From: Pseudomonadota bacterium
Lineage (GTDB): Bacteria; Pseudomonadota; Alphaproteobacteria; Rhizobiales; Hyphomicrobiaceae
NCBI GenBank assembly: GCA_021813195.1
Contig: JAKALI010000227.1
Span: 1-6,775, forward strand
Direction of reading: 5' to 3'
Length of the DNA stretch: 6,775 nucleotides
Below are positions 1 through 6,743 of this stretch, piece by piece. Under the pieces are notes generated by a model. The model worked only from the letters and a program-made list of their open reading frames with translations. It had not been told where the DNA came from and did not search any database. A program made the translations under genes and the position numbers. Position 1 is the first letter of the stretch. Each line of letters opens with the position of its first letter.

Positions 1-297
1 GCCGGCAATGACCAAATTTTCGGCGGTGACGGGAACGACGGTATCTATGGCGGCGGCGGCAACGATTACATCGAAGGCAATAACGGCGACGATGTGATTT
101 TCGGCGACGGTGGCCACGACGTGATCCGAGGTGGGGCGGGAAATGATCGCCTCTACGGCGGAACCGGCAATGACCGGATATATGGTGGTACGGGAGATGA
201 CCAGCTCTACGGCGAAGCCGGCGACGACGTTCTCGTTTACAAAGCCGGAGAAGGCAACGATGTGCTTGTGGGTGGCGCCGGGCTCGATACGCTCGAG
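1..297 (+). repeat. RTX nonapeptide array 1 (27-bp coding repeats)
   Basis: About eleven tandem units encode GGxGNDxUx-type nonapeptides, for example [18 protein letters not shown] and GGTGDDQLY at 130-210. The period is 27 bases apart from one 11-residue unit ([11 protein letters not shown], 238-270). The array continues beyond the left window edge. In the known fold each pair of turns forms a calcium-binding parallel beta-roll. Confidence 0.93.
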
Positions 298-2406
298 CTG
301 CATCTCGCCGCGGCTGATGTCACAAACTCCCTGCGCGCGGATTTCGCAGCTTACAAAGCCTGGGCGGATGCCAATCTGTCGCAGGCGCAAGGAAGCCTAG
401 CCACGCTCGGCACGCAGACGAGCGCAAACGCCTTCGTGTTCACGTCCCTCGGCCTGACAATTTCGACCGTCGAGTTCATCAAGATTCTCGTCGACGGGGT
501 GGAAGTGCCGCTTGAGAACTTCCTCAATCGGGCTCCGATCGCAGCTCCGGATGTCGTAGTTGCGGCTGCAGAAGACACACCCGTGCTCGGTGGAATTGCA
601 GCCAGCGATCCCGACGGCGATGCGCTCGGCTATTCGGTGCACCAGGGGCCCGCAAACGGAACGGTGGAGCTCGACGCGACCACGGGTCAGTACGTCTATG
701 CACCTTCTCAACATTTCAGCGGCGAGGACAGCTTCTTCGTCACCATCACCGATCCATCGGGTGCCAGCGTCGTGCAGCGTGTCACCATTCAAATCGCGGG
801 TGTGGCCGATGCGCCGTCGTTGACGGTGAGTGACGTCGTTCATGCGACGGGTACCGTGACCACTGGTACAAGTGGCAACGACACATTGACGGGGACGTCG
901 GGTGCCGACCACCTGATCGGCGGCGCAGGCAATGATGTGCTGCGCGGTGACGGTCCTGTCGGCACCGCCAGTGTTGCGCTGACGATTGACTCCGCACTTG
1001 TTGATCTCGATGGTTCGGAAACCCTCTGTATCGCGATTGCGGGCGTGCCAGAGAACGCGACGTTGTCTGCCGGTACGCGCGACGAGAACGGCGTGTGGCG
1101 TCTCACGCCCACACAGCTGGCTGGGCTCGTCCTCACGGCATCGGCTGCGCACGATCTCGCCCTGACCGTCACTGCAACGGCAACGGAGACAAATGGAGCT
1201 AGCGCATCGACGAGTGCCGTTTTGAATGTTGCGTTCGATCACGGCAACAATAACGACCTTCTGGATGGCGGTGACGGCAACGATACGCTCTACGGTGGGG
1301 CTGGACATGACACCCTGATCGGCGGCAACGGAAACGATCAGGTTTTCGGAGAAGCGGGCGATGATCTCCTCGTCGCGGGGCTCGGCAACGACCTCTACGA
1401 CGGAGGGGCAGGTTTCGACACGATCTCGTTCGCCAATGCAACAAACGCCGTTAATGTCGATCTGTCGAAGTCCCGTGCAACCGGCATGGGCACCGATACA
1501 GTGCGCAATATGGAGGCCGTGGTCGGATCCGCGTTCGACGACAAGATTAAGGGCAACTCGGCCGCCAACGATCTTCGTGGCGGCGATGGCAACGATGTCT
1601 TGCGTGGGGCGGCCGGGAACGACGCGCTATATGGCGGTAATGGCAATGACACGCTGTATGGAGATTCCGGCAACGACGTTGTGCATGGTGAGGCCGGCAA
1701 CGACACCCTGTATGGCGGGTCGGGTCACGACACGCTCTATGGCGGGGCTGGCGATGACACGCTGTGGGGTGGGGCCGGCAATGATGTTCTCTACGGTGGA
1801 GAGGGCAATGACGTCGTCGATGGTGGCTCGGGAGATGATTGGATTTACGCGGGCGCCGGCAACAATACCTATAAGGGCGGCTCTGAGTTCGATACGCTCG
1901 ATTATTCGCTAGCGGGCGGTGCTATTGATCTCGACGTCAGTAAGAAGACGGCGATCGGTTGGAGTAACGATACCTTCGATGGCATCGAGCGCTTCATCGG
2001 CTCTGCCTTCAATGACACAATGAAGGGTTCGAAGAACGTCGATATCCTCATCGGCGGCGCGGGCAATGATTGGATCCGCGGCATGGAAGGCGCCGACGTC
2101 CTCACCGGCGGCGCAGGCGCCGATACTTTCGTCTGGCTGATGAAGGATGTCATGAGCGGGAATACCCATCTCGGCGTCGATCGCATCACGGATTTCGAGT
2201 ATGGCGATATTCTCGATCTCAAGGATATTGCGAAGGGTGCCATCAAGAACACGCCGATCGATCAGGTTGTTCGCTTCACAGATACGGCCGGCGGGTCGAT
2301 GGTCTCAGTTAAGGTGGGGGCCAATTACATCGACGTCGTGTTCCTGGAGAACGTGCAAGGTCTGACGGCAAGCGCCTTGCACGCGGACGGTCTTCTCATC
2401 GTGTGA
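1..2406 (+). CDS. RTX calcium-binding repeat protein, exported by type I secretion (5' end missing)
   Basis: The frame is open from base 1 and already inside RTX repeats, so the ATG at 94 is internal and the true start lies upstream. The visible 801 residues run in this order: RTX array 1-99; linker 100-177 with the motif [10 protein letters not shown]; cadherin-like/tandem-95 domain about 178-277 ([20 protein letters not shown], then a [13 protein letters not shown] core); short RTX stretch 290-321; Ig-like domain about 323-414 ([22 protein letters not shown]); RTX array 423-476; spacer module 472-523; RTX array of 12 units 527-634; second spacer module 630-682; last RTX units 684-712; non-repeat C-terminus 713-801 ending in hydrophobic GLLIV. 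In this family the GGxGxDxUx nonapeptides bind calcium and fold after export, and the C-terminus carries the uncleaved signal read by an ABC/MFP/TolC-type exporter. No enzymatic domain is visible in the part present, so a structural, adhesive or matrix role is inferred. No exporter genes lie in the window. One cysteine (residue 343) is seen, unusual for RTX proteins. Confidence 0.95.
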   Translation, partial: AGNDQIFGGDGNDGIYGGGGNDYIEGNNGDDVIFGDGGHDVIRGGAGNDRLYGGTGNDRIYGGTGDDQLYGEAGDDVLVYKAGEGNDVLVGGAGLDTLELHLAAADVTNSLRADFAAYKAWADANLSQAQGSLATLGTQTSANAFVFTSLGLTISTVEFIKILVDGVEVPLENFLNRAPIAAPDVVVAAAEDTPVLGGIAASDPDGDALGYSVHQGPANGTVELDATTGQYVYAPSQHFSGEDSFFVTITDPSGASVVQRVTIQIAGVADAPSLTVSDVVHATGTVTTGTSGNDTLTGTSGADHLIGGAGNDVLRGDGPVGTASVALTIDSALVDLDGSETLCIAIAGVPENATLSAGTRDENGVWRLTPTQLAGLVLTASAAHDLALTVTATATETNGASASTSAVLNVAFDHGNNNDLLDGGDGNDTLYGGAGHDTLIGGNGNDQVFGEAGDDLLVAGLGNDLYDGGAGFDTISFANATNAVNVDLSKSRATGMGTDTVRNMEAVVGSAFDDKIKGNSAANDLRGGDGNDVLRGAAGNDALYGGNGNDTLYGDSGNDVVHGEAGNDTLYGGSGHDTLYGGAGDDTLWGGAGNDVLYGGEGNDVVDGGSGDDWIYAGAGNNTYKGGSEFDTLDYSLAGGAIDLDVSKKTAIGWSNDTFDGIERFIGSAFNDTMKGSKNVDILIGGAGNDWIRGMEGADVLTGGAGADTFVWLMKDVMSGNTHLGVDRITDFEYGDILDLKDIAKGAIKNTPIDQVVRFTDTAGGSMVSVKVGANYIDVVFLENVQGLTASALHADGLLIV
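1267..1428 (+). repeat. RTX nonapeptide array 2 (six 27-bp units)
   Basis: Six uninterrupted 27-base units encode [45 protein letters not shown] and GGAGFDTIS. The fifth unit departs most from the consensus. The last unit leads directly into the first of two spacer modules. Confidence 0.92.
1579..1902 (+). repeat. RTX nonapeptide array 3 (twelve 27-bp units)
   Basis: Twelve consecutive units without insertions or deletions run from GGDGNDVLR to GGSEFDTLD. Units 2-10 match the GGxGxDxUx pattern well, and the last two ([18 protein letters not shown]) decay. This is the longest calcium-binding beta-roll in the visible part of the protein. Adjacent units share much DNA sequence (TATGGCGG... and GGCAATGAC...), so the array could expand or contract by recombination. 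Confidence 0.93.
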
Positions 2407-2433
2407 GTGAGGAAGACCGCCCACAGCGAGACA

Positions 2434-2490
2434 GGGAGGACCCTGGATAAGGATTTGCGAAACCTTCAGTGTTTTTTATTAGGGTCCCCC
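2434..2490 (+). repeat. Outer inverted repeat enclosing a terminator-like hairpin
   Basis: GGACCCT at 2438-2444 is exactly complementary to AGGGTCC at 2481-2487. The pairing extends outward as GGG (2434-2436) with CCC (2488-2490) if A2437 is bulged, giving about 10 base pairs. The enclosed segment holds a smaller hairpin and a run of six T. The outer stem ends 13 bases before the Shine-Dalgarno sequence of the downstream gene, so it could influence read-through or translation. The function is inferred. Confidence 0.5.
2449..2477 (+). terminator. Weak intrinsic-terminator-like hairpin after the RTX gene
   Basis: AAGG (2449-2452) pairs with CCTT (2463-2466), and TT (2454-2455) with AA (2460-2461), around one A-A mismatch and a TGCG loop. 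Six T follow at 2472-2477 after a five-base gap. The stem is short and not G+C-rich, so termination would be partial at best. It sits 43 bases after the RTX stop codon. Confidence 0.35.
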
Positions 2491-2503
2491 GGGTGGGTAT
2501 GCC

Positions 2504-2508
2504 AGGAG
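2504..2508 (+). promoter_or_regulatory. Ribosome binding site that fixes the start of the lyase-like gene
   Basis: AGGAG lies 10 bases before ATG 2519. It is only one base before the in-frame TTG at 2510, too close to serve that codon. This favours ATG 2519 over the longer reading. Confidence 0.7.
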
Positions 2509-2518
2509 TTTGGGGACA

Positions 2519-3382
2519 ATGACCCCGGTCAAAATCATAGCAAACGCGGTTGGGATCGGGGCGTTGCTGATCATCGTCGGCTGGGCCGCGATGACGTCGT
2601 TCACGGGCGAGAAGACCTCGATCTGCGCCGAACGCTATGTGTCGTCGACGCGCATGACGTACACCGATGAAAGCGGCGCCCTGCTCGATGGGGCCAGTCT
2701 GCAGGCACGGCTCGGATGGTCAGAGTGGGGAATCGCAGAAAACAGCCGCGTCGTCGCCGATCCGAGCAGCGCTGAGGGGCATGCGCTGGAGGTCCGCCTC
2801 GATGAAGGCACCGGTAGCGGCTACCAAAATAAGGGGCCGCGCGGTGGGATCGGATTTAAGTGGACTCCGTTTGAGATGTCGAGCGCACGGTCCGCTTGCC
2901 TGAGCTACGACGTGTATGTTCCCGACGATTTCGACTTTGCATCCCCCGGGACGCTCCCAGGGCTTGCGATCGGCACGGACTTCGATCCACGCGGGCAGCC
3001 AGAGGCTGGCCAAGAAGCCGGGGCTGGCGTGCGCGTGAGCTGGGTCAGCAACGGAGCGGTTACGCTCATGCTGCAACGCGCCAGCGATGAAATGTGGAAA
3101 AACACGCAACTCGCTCGCACCCAGGATGGCCTCGTTCGCGGACGTTGGAACACCATCGAGCAGGAAGTCGCGCTCGACGAAGGCAAATCGAGCGGCGTGG
3201 TTCGCCTTTGGCTCAATGGTCACCAAGCAGCCCAGGTCAAAGTGCAGACACTGGCGAATGACGAGCGGCAAGGAATCGCCGGCGTTTTGGCGGACGTTCA
3301 TTACGGCACCGTCACAAATCAGGCGGTCGCCCCAAAACAAACGGTATTGCGATTGTCGCCATTCTCGTTGCGGTGGCAATAG
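2519..3382 (+). CDS. Membrane-anchored polysaccharide lyase family 14-like protein
   Basis: The start is ATG 2519, served by AGGAG at 2504-2508, giving 287 residues. Residues about 5-25 (IIANAVGIGALLIIVGWAAM) form one hydrophobic segment, either a signal anchor or an uncleaved signal peptide, which places the rest outside the cytoplasm. Residues about 85-287 resemble the PL14-like, concanavalin A-like jelly roll: LSYDVYVPDDFDF at 128-140, LPGLAIG at 146-152, GRWNTIEQEVAL at 208-219, VVRLWLNG at 227-234 and HYG at 261-263. Members of this fold cleave uronate-containing polysaccharides such as alginate by beta-elimination, but many bacterial relatives are uncharacterised. The usual GGKLPGL motif reads PGTLPGL here, with Thr145 where lysine is common, so activity is uncertain. 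Two cysteines (36, 127) could form a disulfide. It lies 112 bases after the RTX gene on the same strand. A joint role in surface polysaccharide handling is inferred. Confidence 0.75.
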   Translation: MTPVKIIANAVGIGALLIIVGWAAMTSFTGEKTSICAERYVSSTRMTYTDESGALLDGASLQARLGWSEWGIAENSRVVADPSSAEGHALEVRLDEGTGSGYQNKGPRGGIGFKWTPFEMSSARSACLSYDVYVPDDFDFASPGTLPGLAIGTDFDPRGQPEAGQEAGAGVRVSWVSNGAVTLMLQRASDEMWKNTQLARTQDGLVRGRWNTIEQEVALDEGKSSGVVRLWLNGHQAAQVKVQTLANDERQGIAGVLADVHYGTVTNQAVAPKQTVLRLSPFSLRWQ

Positions 3383-3764
3383 CGCCGCGCGATGCGATTG
3401 AGCTCACCAATTATTCTCGCCGCCCGGCCTTTGGCGGTTGCAACGCCCAGGACCGCTCAACGCGCGGGCCCACAATGGTTTTTGGGATACGCAGGAGGTA
3501 TCTGGAACGCAGTCGCCGCAATCGATAGGATTGCCGCCCGTTGAGGCGGTTGGGGAACACGGACCCGAAACGGTGCCGTCAACGACCCAAACGTGTCGGT
3601 TGATCTCCCTGCGGCGCAGCAAATTGGAAACCCGAAAATCCCGATAGGGACCGGAATTCGCCGATCGTTAGAGCAGCGTTTCAATCCTTACGAAATTTTT
3701 ACGAAACGAAAAAAATCTTCCACGCCATCTTGCGGAATTTTCGGGAAAGGTGTTCCATGTTTTC

Positions 3765-3849
3765 ACGTGGCGCCGTCCCACCCATCCCCCCAAACAGGTG
3801 CCATGTCAGTGAGCCCGCGGTCCTCCCCCCCCCCGACCGCGGGCTTTTT
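3765..3849 (+). ncRNA. Candidate small RNA with two C-rich-loop hairpins
   Basis: Hairpin 1 pairs ACGTGGCGCC (3765-3774) with GGTGCCATGT (3797-3806): ten pairs, two of them G-U, enclosing a 22-base loop rich in C with no G after its first base. Hairpin 2 is the terminator at 3812-3845, with a loop of CT followed by ten C. A poor promoter match lies just upstream: TTGCGG at 3730-3735, a 17-base spacer, and TTCCAT at 3753-3758. It would place the start at about 3765, giving an RNA of about 85 bases; the real 5' end may lie further upstream. Alphaproteobacterial small RNAs with exposed C-rich or CCUCC loops (the alpha-r14 and CcsR 'cuckoo' families, and Caulobacter GsrN) pair with G-rich ribosome binding sites. 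That role is inferred here from architecture only. The alternative is a structured 3' end of the lyase-like mRNA. Confidence 0.4.
3812..3849 (+). terminator. Strong rho-independent terminator
   Basis: AGCCCGCGGTC (3812-3822) and GACCGCGGGCT (3835-3845) form a perfect, G+C-rich 11-bp stem, followed by TTTTT (3845-3849) on the + strand. The loop is 12 bases, ten of them consecutive C. The complementary strand has no T run after the stem, so the signal acts on + strand transcripts. It lies 430 bases beyond the lyase-like gene, which suggests it ends a separate short transcript or a long 3' untranslated region. Confidence 0.85.
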
Positions 3850-3893
3850 CATGCTCACAAACCTATCCGCGGATCAGTGAACCATCCGCAGCC

Positions 3894-5306
3894 TCATGAC
3901 GCCGGACGGGCGGAAAATCCGGCGGCCTCGGCGTCTTCCGGGGAGCAGAACCAGCGTCCGCCGCGGTTCTCACGGACTTCAGTGCTCGCGTAATCGGCTT
4001 CGATTGGGGTAACGTAGCGACGCCACGGGCCCAGAATGACGCCTTTGATCGGGCAGCCGCCAGGCACTTCGCTTCGCGCTTTATCCCACATGCGCTGCGC
4101 CCATGCATCAGGTCGCTCGGGCTCGCCGCGCCACAGCCCACGACTGGCTTCGCGCGCAAGAGATTCCTCTTTGCTGTAGCGCGGCCACAGCCAGCCGTCC
4201 GCAAAGGCGTGGCCTGCGGCGATCAGCTGCGCTGCAATCGATCTCCCGGCGGCTTCACAATCGGCAGGGATCGGCTCGCGGTCGCTGGCCGTGGGCGTGC
4301 AAACAACTTCGCGAACCCGGCGGACAATCCGGTCGAGGGCCGCCGCGGCCTCTTTCCCACAGCCCCACGTCGAGCCATCAGAGCGCTGACACGTCTGGCG
4401 AGGATGCAGGGCGATGAGACCGGCCAAAGCTACGCGACGCCCGCCGACGCGCAGGGTGCCGGGCCCATCAGCGCGGGCTCGACCGCGCACCTTCCCGGCA
4501 AAATCCCAATCACTCTCGGCATTTTTTGCCGCGACGCTTGCGAGGGTTTGCCCGGCAGTCTGAGAACTCGGTGGCGACGCGGGTGTTTTCCACGCTGGCC
4601 ATGCGTACCAGACGACGAGCGCCAGGACGGTCAAACCCGCACCGGCCGACAGACGGGATGGTGACGGCCATGGGGTTTCTCGGTTCACCAATTGGCGCAT
4701 ACCTCGGGAGCGACCTGTGCTCGGGTTGGGCGCGCCGGTGAAACTGTCACGAGCGCTATAGGCATGGGTCGTCGGAAATAGGGTCGGCCAAAAGGCCGCC
4801 AGCGCGATCAACATGGCAAGGCCTGCAAGCCCTGCTGCATCGCCATCCCACCCAAAGTTCACAATGCGGACGGCGGTTGCAAATCCGGCAGCGAGCGCGG
4901 CAGCCGCGAGCCATCGTTGGCGATGTCCTGCGGTGAGGCGTTGGTTTAACGGCGCACAGCATCGCGCAATCGCCTCGCGCATCGCGTTGAGCCAGCTGGC
5001 GATTTCGTGGCCGAGGTGACGCGCGCCCGAGCCGAGGCTGACAGCGGCCAGGCGGCTTGCGCGGCCAAATTCGCGGGCGGCGGCCTCCGCTCCAGCAACG
5101 CCGGCCTCGAGGCCCTTGCGCCCTGCCGCACGGACCTGCTCAGCGGCTGCCGCGCGCGCATCGTCGAGCCGCCGACGGCGGGCCTGCCGACGTGCCAGCA
5201 CCGTGGTGCGAACATACTCCCGCCACTCGAAGCCCTCGTTGCGTCGCCGCCAAAGCACGTTCCGGTATCCTGTTGCGTATCTCGGCCGAGGTTCATGCCC
5301 TGGCAC
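3894..5306 (-). CDS. Membrane protein with a degenerate thermonuclease (SNase)-like domain
   Basis: There are 470 codons from GTG 5306. GTG 5258 (454 residues), preceded by AGGA at a nine-base spacing, is an equally good start, and a TAG at 5337-5339 bounds the frame upstream. Residues 17-50 contain FEWREYVRTTVLARRQARRR, then an Ala/Arg/Glu-rich helical stretch to about 115. Hydrophobic segments lie at about 131-150, 156-178 and 219-238. Residues about 268-410 resemble the staphylococcal nuclease fold of the thermonuclease family (TLRVGGRRVALAG, then YSKEESLAREASRGLWRG). Residues 418-464 match a tail often attached to such domains (CPIKG...GGRWFCSPEDAEAAGF). Aligned by eye, the catalytic positions are lost: DGDT reads DGPGT, the RVRL arginine is Ala293, GIDAPE reads GLIALH, and the DRYGR segment reads DREPI. 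Cys 306, 316, 336 and 350 could form disulfides if the domain is periplasmic. A binding or structural role is more likely than nuclease activity; this is inference. Confidence 0.8.
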   Translation of the reverse strand: MPGHEPRPRYATGYRNVLWRRRNEGFEWREYVRTTVLARRQARRRRLDDARAAAAEQVRAAGRKGLEAGVAGAEAAAREFGRASRLAAVSLGSGARHLGHEIASWLNAMREAIARCCAPLNQRLTAGHRQRWLAAAALAAGFATAVRIVNFGWDGDAAGLAGLAMLIALAAFWPTLFPTTHAYSARDSFTGAPNPSTGRSRGMRQLVNRETPWPSPSRLSAGAGLTVLALVVWYAWPAWKTPASPPSSQTAGQTLASVAAKNAESDWDFAGKVRGRARADGPGTLRVGGRRVALAGLIALHPRQTCQRSDGSTWGCGKEAAAALDRIVRRVREVVCTPTASDREPIPADCEAAGRSIAAQLIAAGHAFADGWLWPRYSKEESLAREASRGLWRGEPERPDAWAQRMWDKARSEVPGGCPIKGVILGPWRRYVTPIEADYASTEVRENRGGRWFCSPEDAEAAGFSARPAS

Positions 5307-5511
5307 GCGAATCGCGTGCGAGCGCCCAGCCGTGATCTAGGATGCGACTTCGGGCGTTAGCGTGGCGAACGCTGTCATTTCGCTCCGCGCCGGGGCGGGC
5401 TGCTGTGGATGGCAGCCATAGCTCTGTCGCAAATCCCGAATTAGAATGAGAACACACGAAATTGGCACCACGCGAAATGTTTGCACGATCAGGCCGACCG
5501 AGGACGACACC
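5307..5511. other. Divergent intergenic region between membrane protein and TPR genes
   Basis: This gap must hold the promoters of two divergent genes. On the + strand TAGAAT (5442-5447) matches the -10 consensus at five of six positions, but no good -35 element sits at the right distance. ATGGCAGCCAT (5409-5419) is a perfect short palindrome, and GCGTT...AACGC (5354-5371 area) is a short inverted repeat; either could be an operator. No convincing - strand promoter was found by eye. Confidence 0.35.
5500..5504 (+). promoter_or_regulatory. Ribosome binding site that fixes the start of the first TPR gene
   Basis: GAGGA lies seven bases before ATG 5512. The upstream in-frame ATG 5446 has no such site, and its use would bury the signal peptide behind 22 residues. 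Confidence 0.75.
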
Positions 5512-6042
5512 ATGACCATCAAGTTCGCCACCATTCCCAGTCTCGCGCTCGCCGTGTCGACTCTAGCTTTTTGCCTGCCGGTTCAAGCCGATTTCGGCCC
5601 GCCGAAGAAGAAGATCGACTGCACGAAGGCCGAGAACAAAAAGAAGCCGGAGTGCAAACCCAAGGCGGCGAATGCGACGGACGATGAGATCTATCATGCA
5701 GCCTACTGGATGGCGCGAGAGGGCCGCTACAGCGAGGCGCTGGAGGTTCTCAATTTCGCCCGCGACCGCGAAGATCCGCGCATTTTGAATGCGACTGGAT
5801 TTGCAATGCGCAAGCTCGGCGACGTCGAAGGCGCCTTGCCGTACTACCACCGAGCGCTGGCGCGTGACCCTGATTACGTGTTGGCTCGGGCTTACCTCGG
5901 CGAAGCCTACTTGAGCCAGGGACGGCTAGCCCAAGCCCAAGAACAATTGGGAGAAATCGCCAAGCGCTGCGGCACAGCCTGCGCGCCGCATAACTACCTT
6001 GCCACCCGGATTGCTCAATACGAGGCTCGCGGCAAAGGCTGA
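5512..6042 (+). CDS. Exported TPR protein (paralogue 1)
   Basis: The start is ATG 5512, with GAGGA seven bases upstream, giving 176 residues. Residues 1-26 form a signal peptide with a hydrophobic core (IPSLALAVSTLAF) and an Ala-x-Ala-like cleavage site at VQA-D, so the mature protein should be periplasmic or secreted. A lysine-rich stretch with Cys37 and Cys48 follows. Residues about 57-150 form three tetratricopeptide repeats (EIYHAAYWMAREGRYSEALE, GFAMRKLGDVEGALPYYHRA, LARAYLGEAYLSQGRLAQAQ). The end carries RCGTAC (Cys153, Cys157). TPRs are protein-binding helical hairpins, and no enzymatic domain is present. The following gene encodes a clear paralogue 111 bases away on the same strand, so co-transcription is plausible. 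The specific partner is unknown. Confidence 0.88.
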   Translation: MTIKFATIPSLALAVSTLAFCLPVQADFGPPKKKIDCTKAENKKKPECKPKAANATDDEIYHAAYWMAREGRYSEALEVLNFARDREDPRILNATGFAMRKLGDVEGALPYYHRALARDPDYVLARAYLGEAYLSQGRLAQAQEQLGEIAKRCGTACAPHNYLATRIAQYEARGKG

Positions 6043-6046
6043 TCGA

Positions 6047-6056
6047 CCCCGCGGGG
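6047..6056. repeat. Perfect 10-bp palindrome between the TPR genes
   Basis: CCCCGCGGGG lies five bases after the stop codon of the first TPR gene. It could be a small operator or the base of a weak hairpin. There is no T run, so it is not an intrinsic terminator. The rest of the 111-base gap shows nothing convincing. Confidence 0.3.
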
Positions 6057-6153
6057 AGGGCGGCCGGTCCGACGCCAAAACTGGCGCATTGCGGGTTGGC
6101 CTGGAAGCGCTCTACAAGGGGGTAGAAAATCAGCCGGGCTCGGAGAGCAACCC

Positions 6154-6711
6154 ATGGGATCTATCATCGCCGTGCGCGCGGGGATCGCGCCGGTTCTAAG
6201 CGTCATCCTGATCTTTGGTCTTGCCACAAGTCTGCAGGCCGGCCCGGCGCTCCAGCCTAAGGATCAGGGACCGTTGAGCGCGGCATGTGATCGCCATGTG
6301 AAAGCCAGTCCGGACTGGGTTGCCTGCGTGGGTGAGCCGCAAACGGCGATGCCCGATGAGGAACTCTTCTACGCCGGGTATTGGCTTGCCAAATCCGGGC
6401 GCTACGTCGAGGCCACGTCCTATCTCAACCGGGTGCGGAATAAGGACGAACGGGTTCTGACCTACTTGGGCTACGCCGCCCGCAAGCAGGGCGACATGAC
6501 GGGCGCGCTGGCCTCGTATGCTGCCGCTCTCGAGCGCAATCCGGATTTTGTCGTGGCACGCGCCTATCTCGGCGAGGCCTATTTGACCATGGGGCAGATT
6601 GCGAAGGCGCGCGCGGAACTTGCAGAACTCGCCAAACGCTGCGGAACCGCCTGTCCGGCTCATGCCGATCTCGATCACCACATCGCCGAGTTTATGAAGG
6701 CGCACGGCTGA
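6154..6711 (+). CDS. Exported TPR protein (paralogue 2)
   Basis: There are 185 residues from ATG 6154, with GGAG (6142-6145) eight bases upstream. Residues 1-29 form a signal peptide (hydrophobic core VLSVILIFGLA, cleavage at LQA-G). Cys45 and Cys58 precede the TPR region at about 67-160 (ELFYAGYWLAKSGRYVEATS, GYAARKQGDMTGALASYAAA, VARAYLGEAYLTMGQIAKAR), and RCGTAC (Cys163, Cys167) follows. By eye about half of the residues in the TPR region match the upstream paralogue, with ARAYLGEAYL and AKRCGTAC identical, while the signal peptides and N-terminal linkers differ. This indicates an old tandem duplication whose copies may bind different partners in the same envelope compartment. No catalytic motif is seen. 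Confidence 0.88.
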   Translation: MGSIIAVRAGIAPVLSVILIFGLATSLQAGPALQPKDQGPLSAACDRHVKASPDWVACVGEPQTAMPDEELFYAGYWLAKSGRYVEATSYLNRVRNKDERVLTYLGYAARKQGDMTGALASYAAALERNPDFVVARAYLGEAYLTMGQIAKARAELAELAKRCGTACPAHADLDHHIAEFMKAHG

Positions 6712-6743
6712 TCGTTTCCGACCGGAGCGAGGCCCGCTGAAGC

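Larger units (their letters stand above)
3383..3893. other. Intergenic region without a convincing protein gene
   Basis: This 511-base stretch separates the lyase-like gene from the convergent membrane protein gene. Short frames exist (for example 3392-3544 and 3593-3880), but they lack ribosome binding sites, recognisable motifs and sensible composition. Bases 3681-3720 are A+T-rich with two copies of TTACGAAA. Bases 3765-3849 hold two C-rich-loop hairpins, described separately. No tRNA or insertion sequence is seen. Confidence 0.7.

Noticed and set aside
94..96. ATG as the start of the RTX gene
   Set aside because: RTX repeats continue in frame upstream to base 1, so this methionine is internal.
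397..1308. Long open frame on the - strand (303 codons) opposite the RTX gene
   Set aside because: It is antisense to a clearly coding repeat protein; its Arg/Cys-rich translation has no recognisable domain and is what the G+C-rich complement of this gene would give.
1579..1902. 27-base tandem repeats as a CRISPR or non-coding satellite
   Set aside because: The period is exactly nine codons and every unit encodes an RTX nonapeptide, with no spacers.
2510..2512. TTG as the start of the lyase-like gene
   Set aside because: The AGGAG ribosome binding site ends one base before it; ATG 2519 has proper spacing.
3392..3544. 50-codon frame in line with the lyase-like gene, starting 10 bases after its stop
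   Set aside because: It has no ribosome binding site and no recognisable motif; its position by itself does not show coding or stop-codon read-through.
3438..3880. Overlapping short frames on both strands in the intergenic region
   Set aside because: Compositions look random, starts lack ribosome binding sites, and one frame runs through the terminator hairpin.
4103..5360. Several + strand frames opposite the nuclease-like gene
   Set aside because: They are shadows of the - strand gene, which has membrane segments and family motifs; their translations are Arg/Ala/Pro-rich with no domain.
5446..5448. Upstream ATG for the first TPR protein
   Set aside because: It has no ribosome binding site, overlaps a possible -10 element, and would place 22 polar residues before a good signal peptide that starts at 5512.
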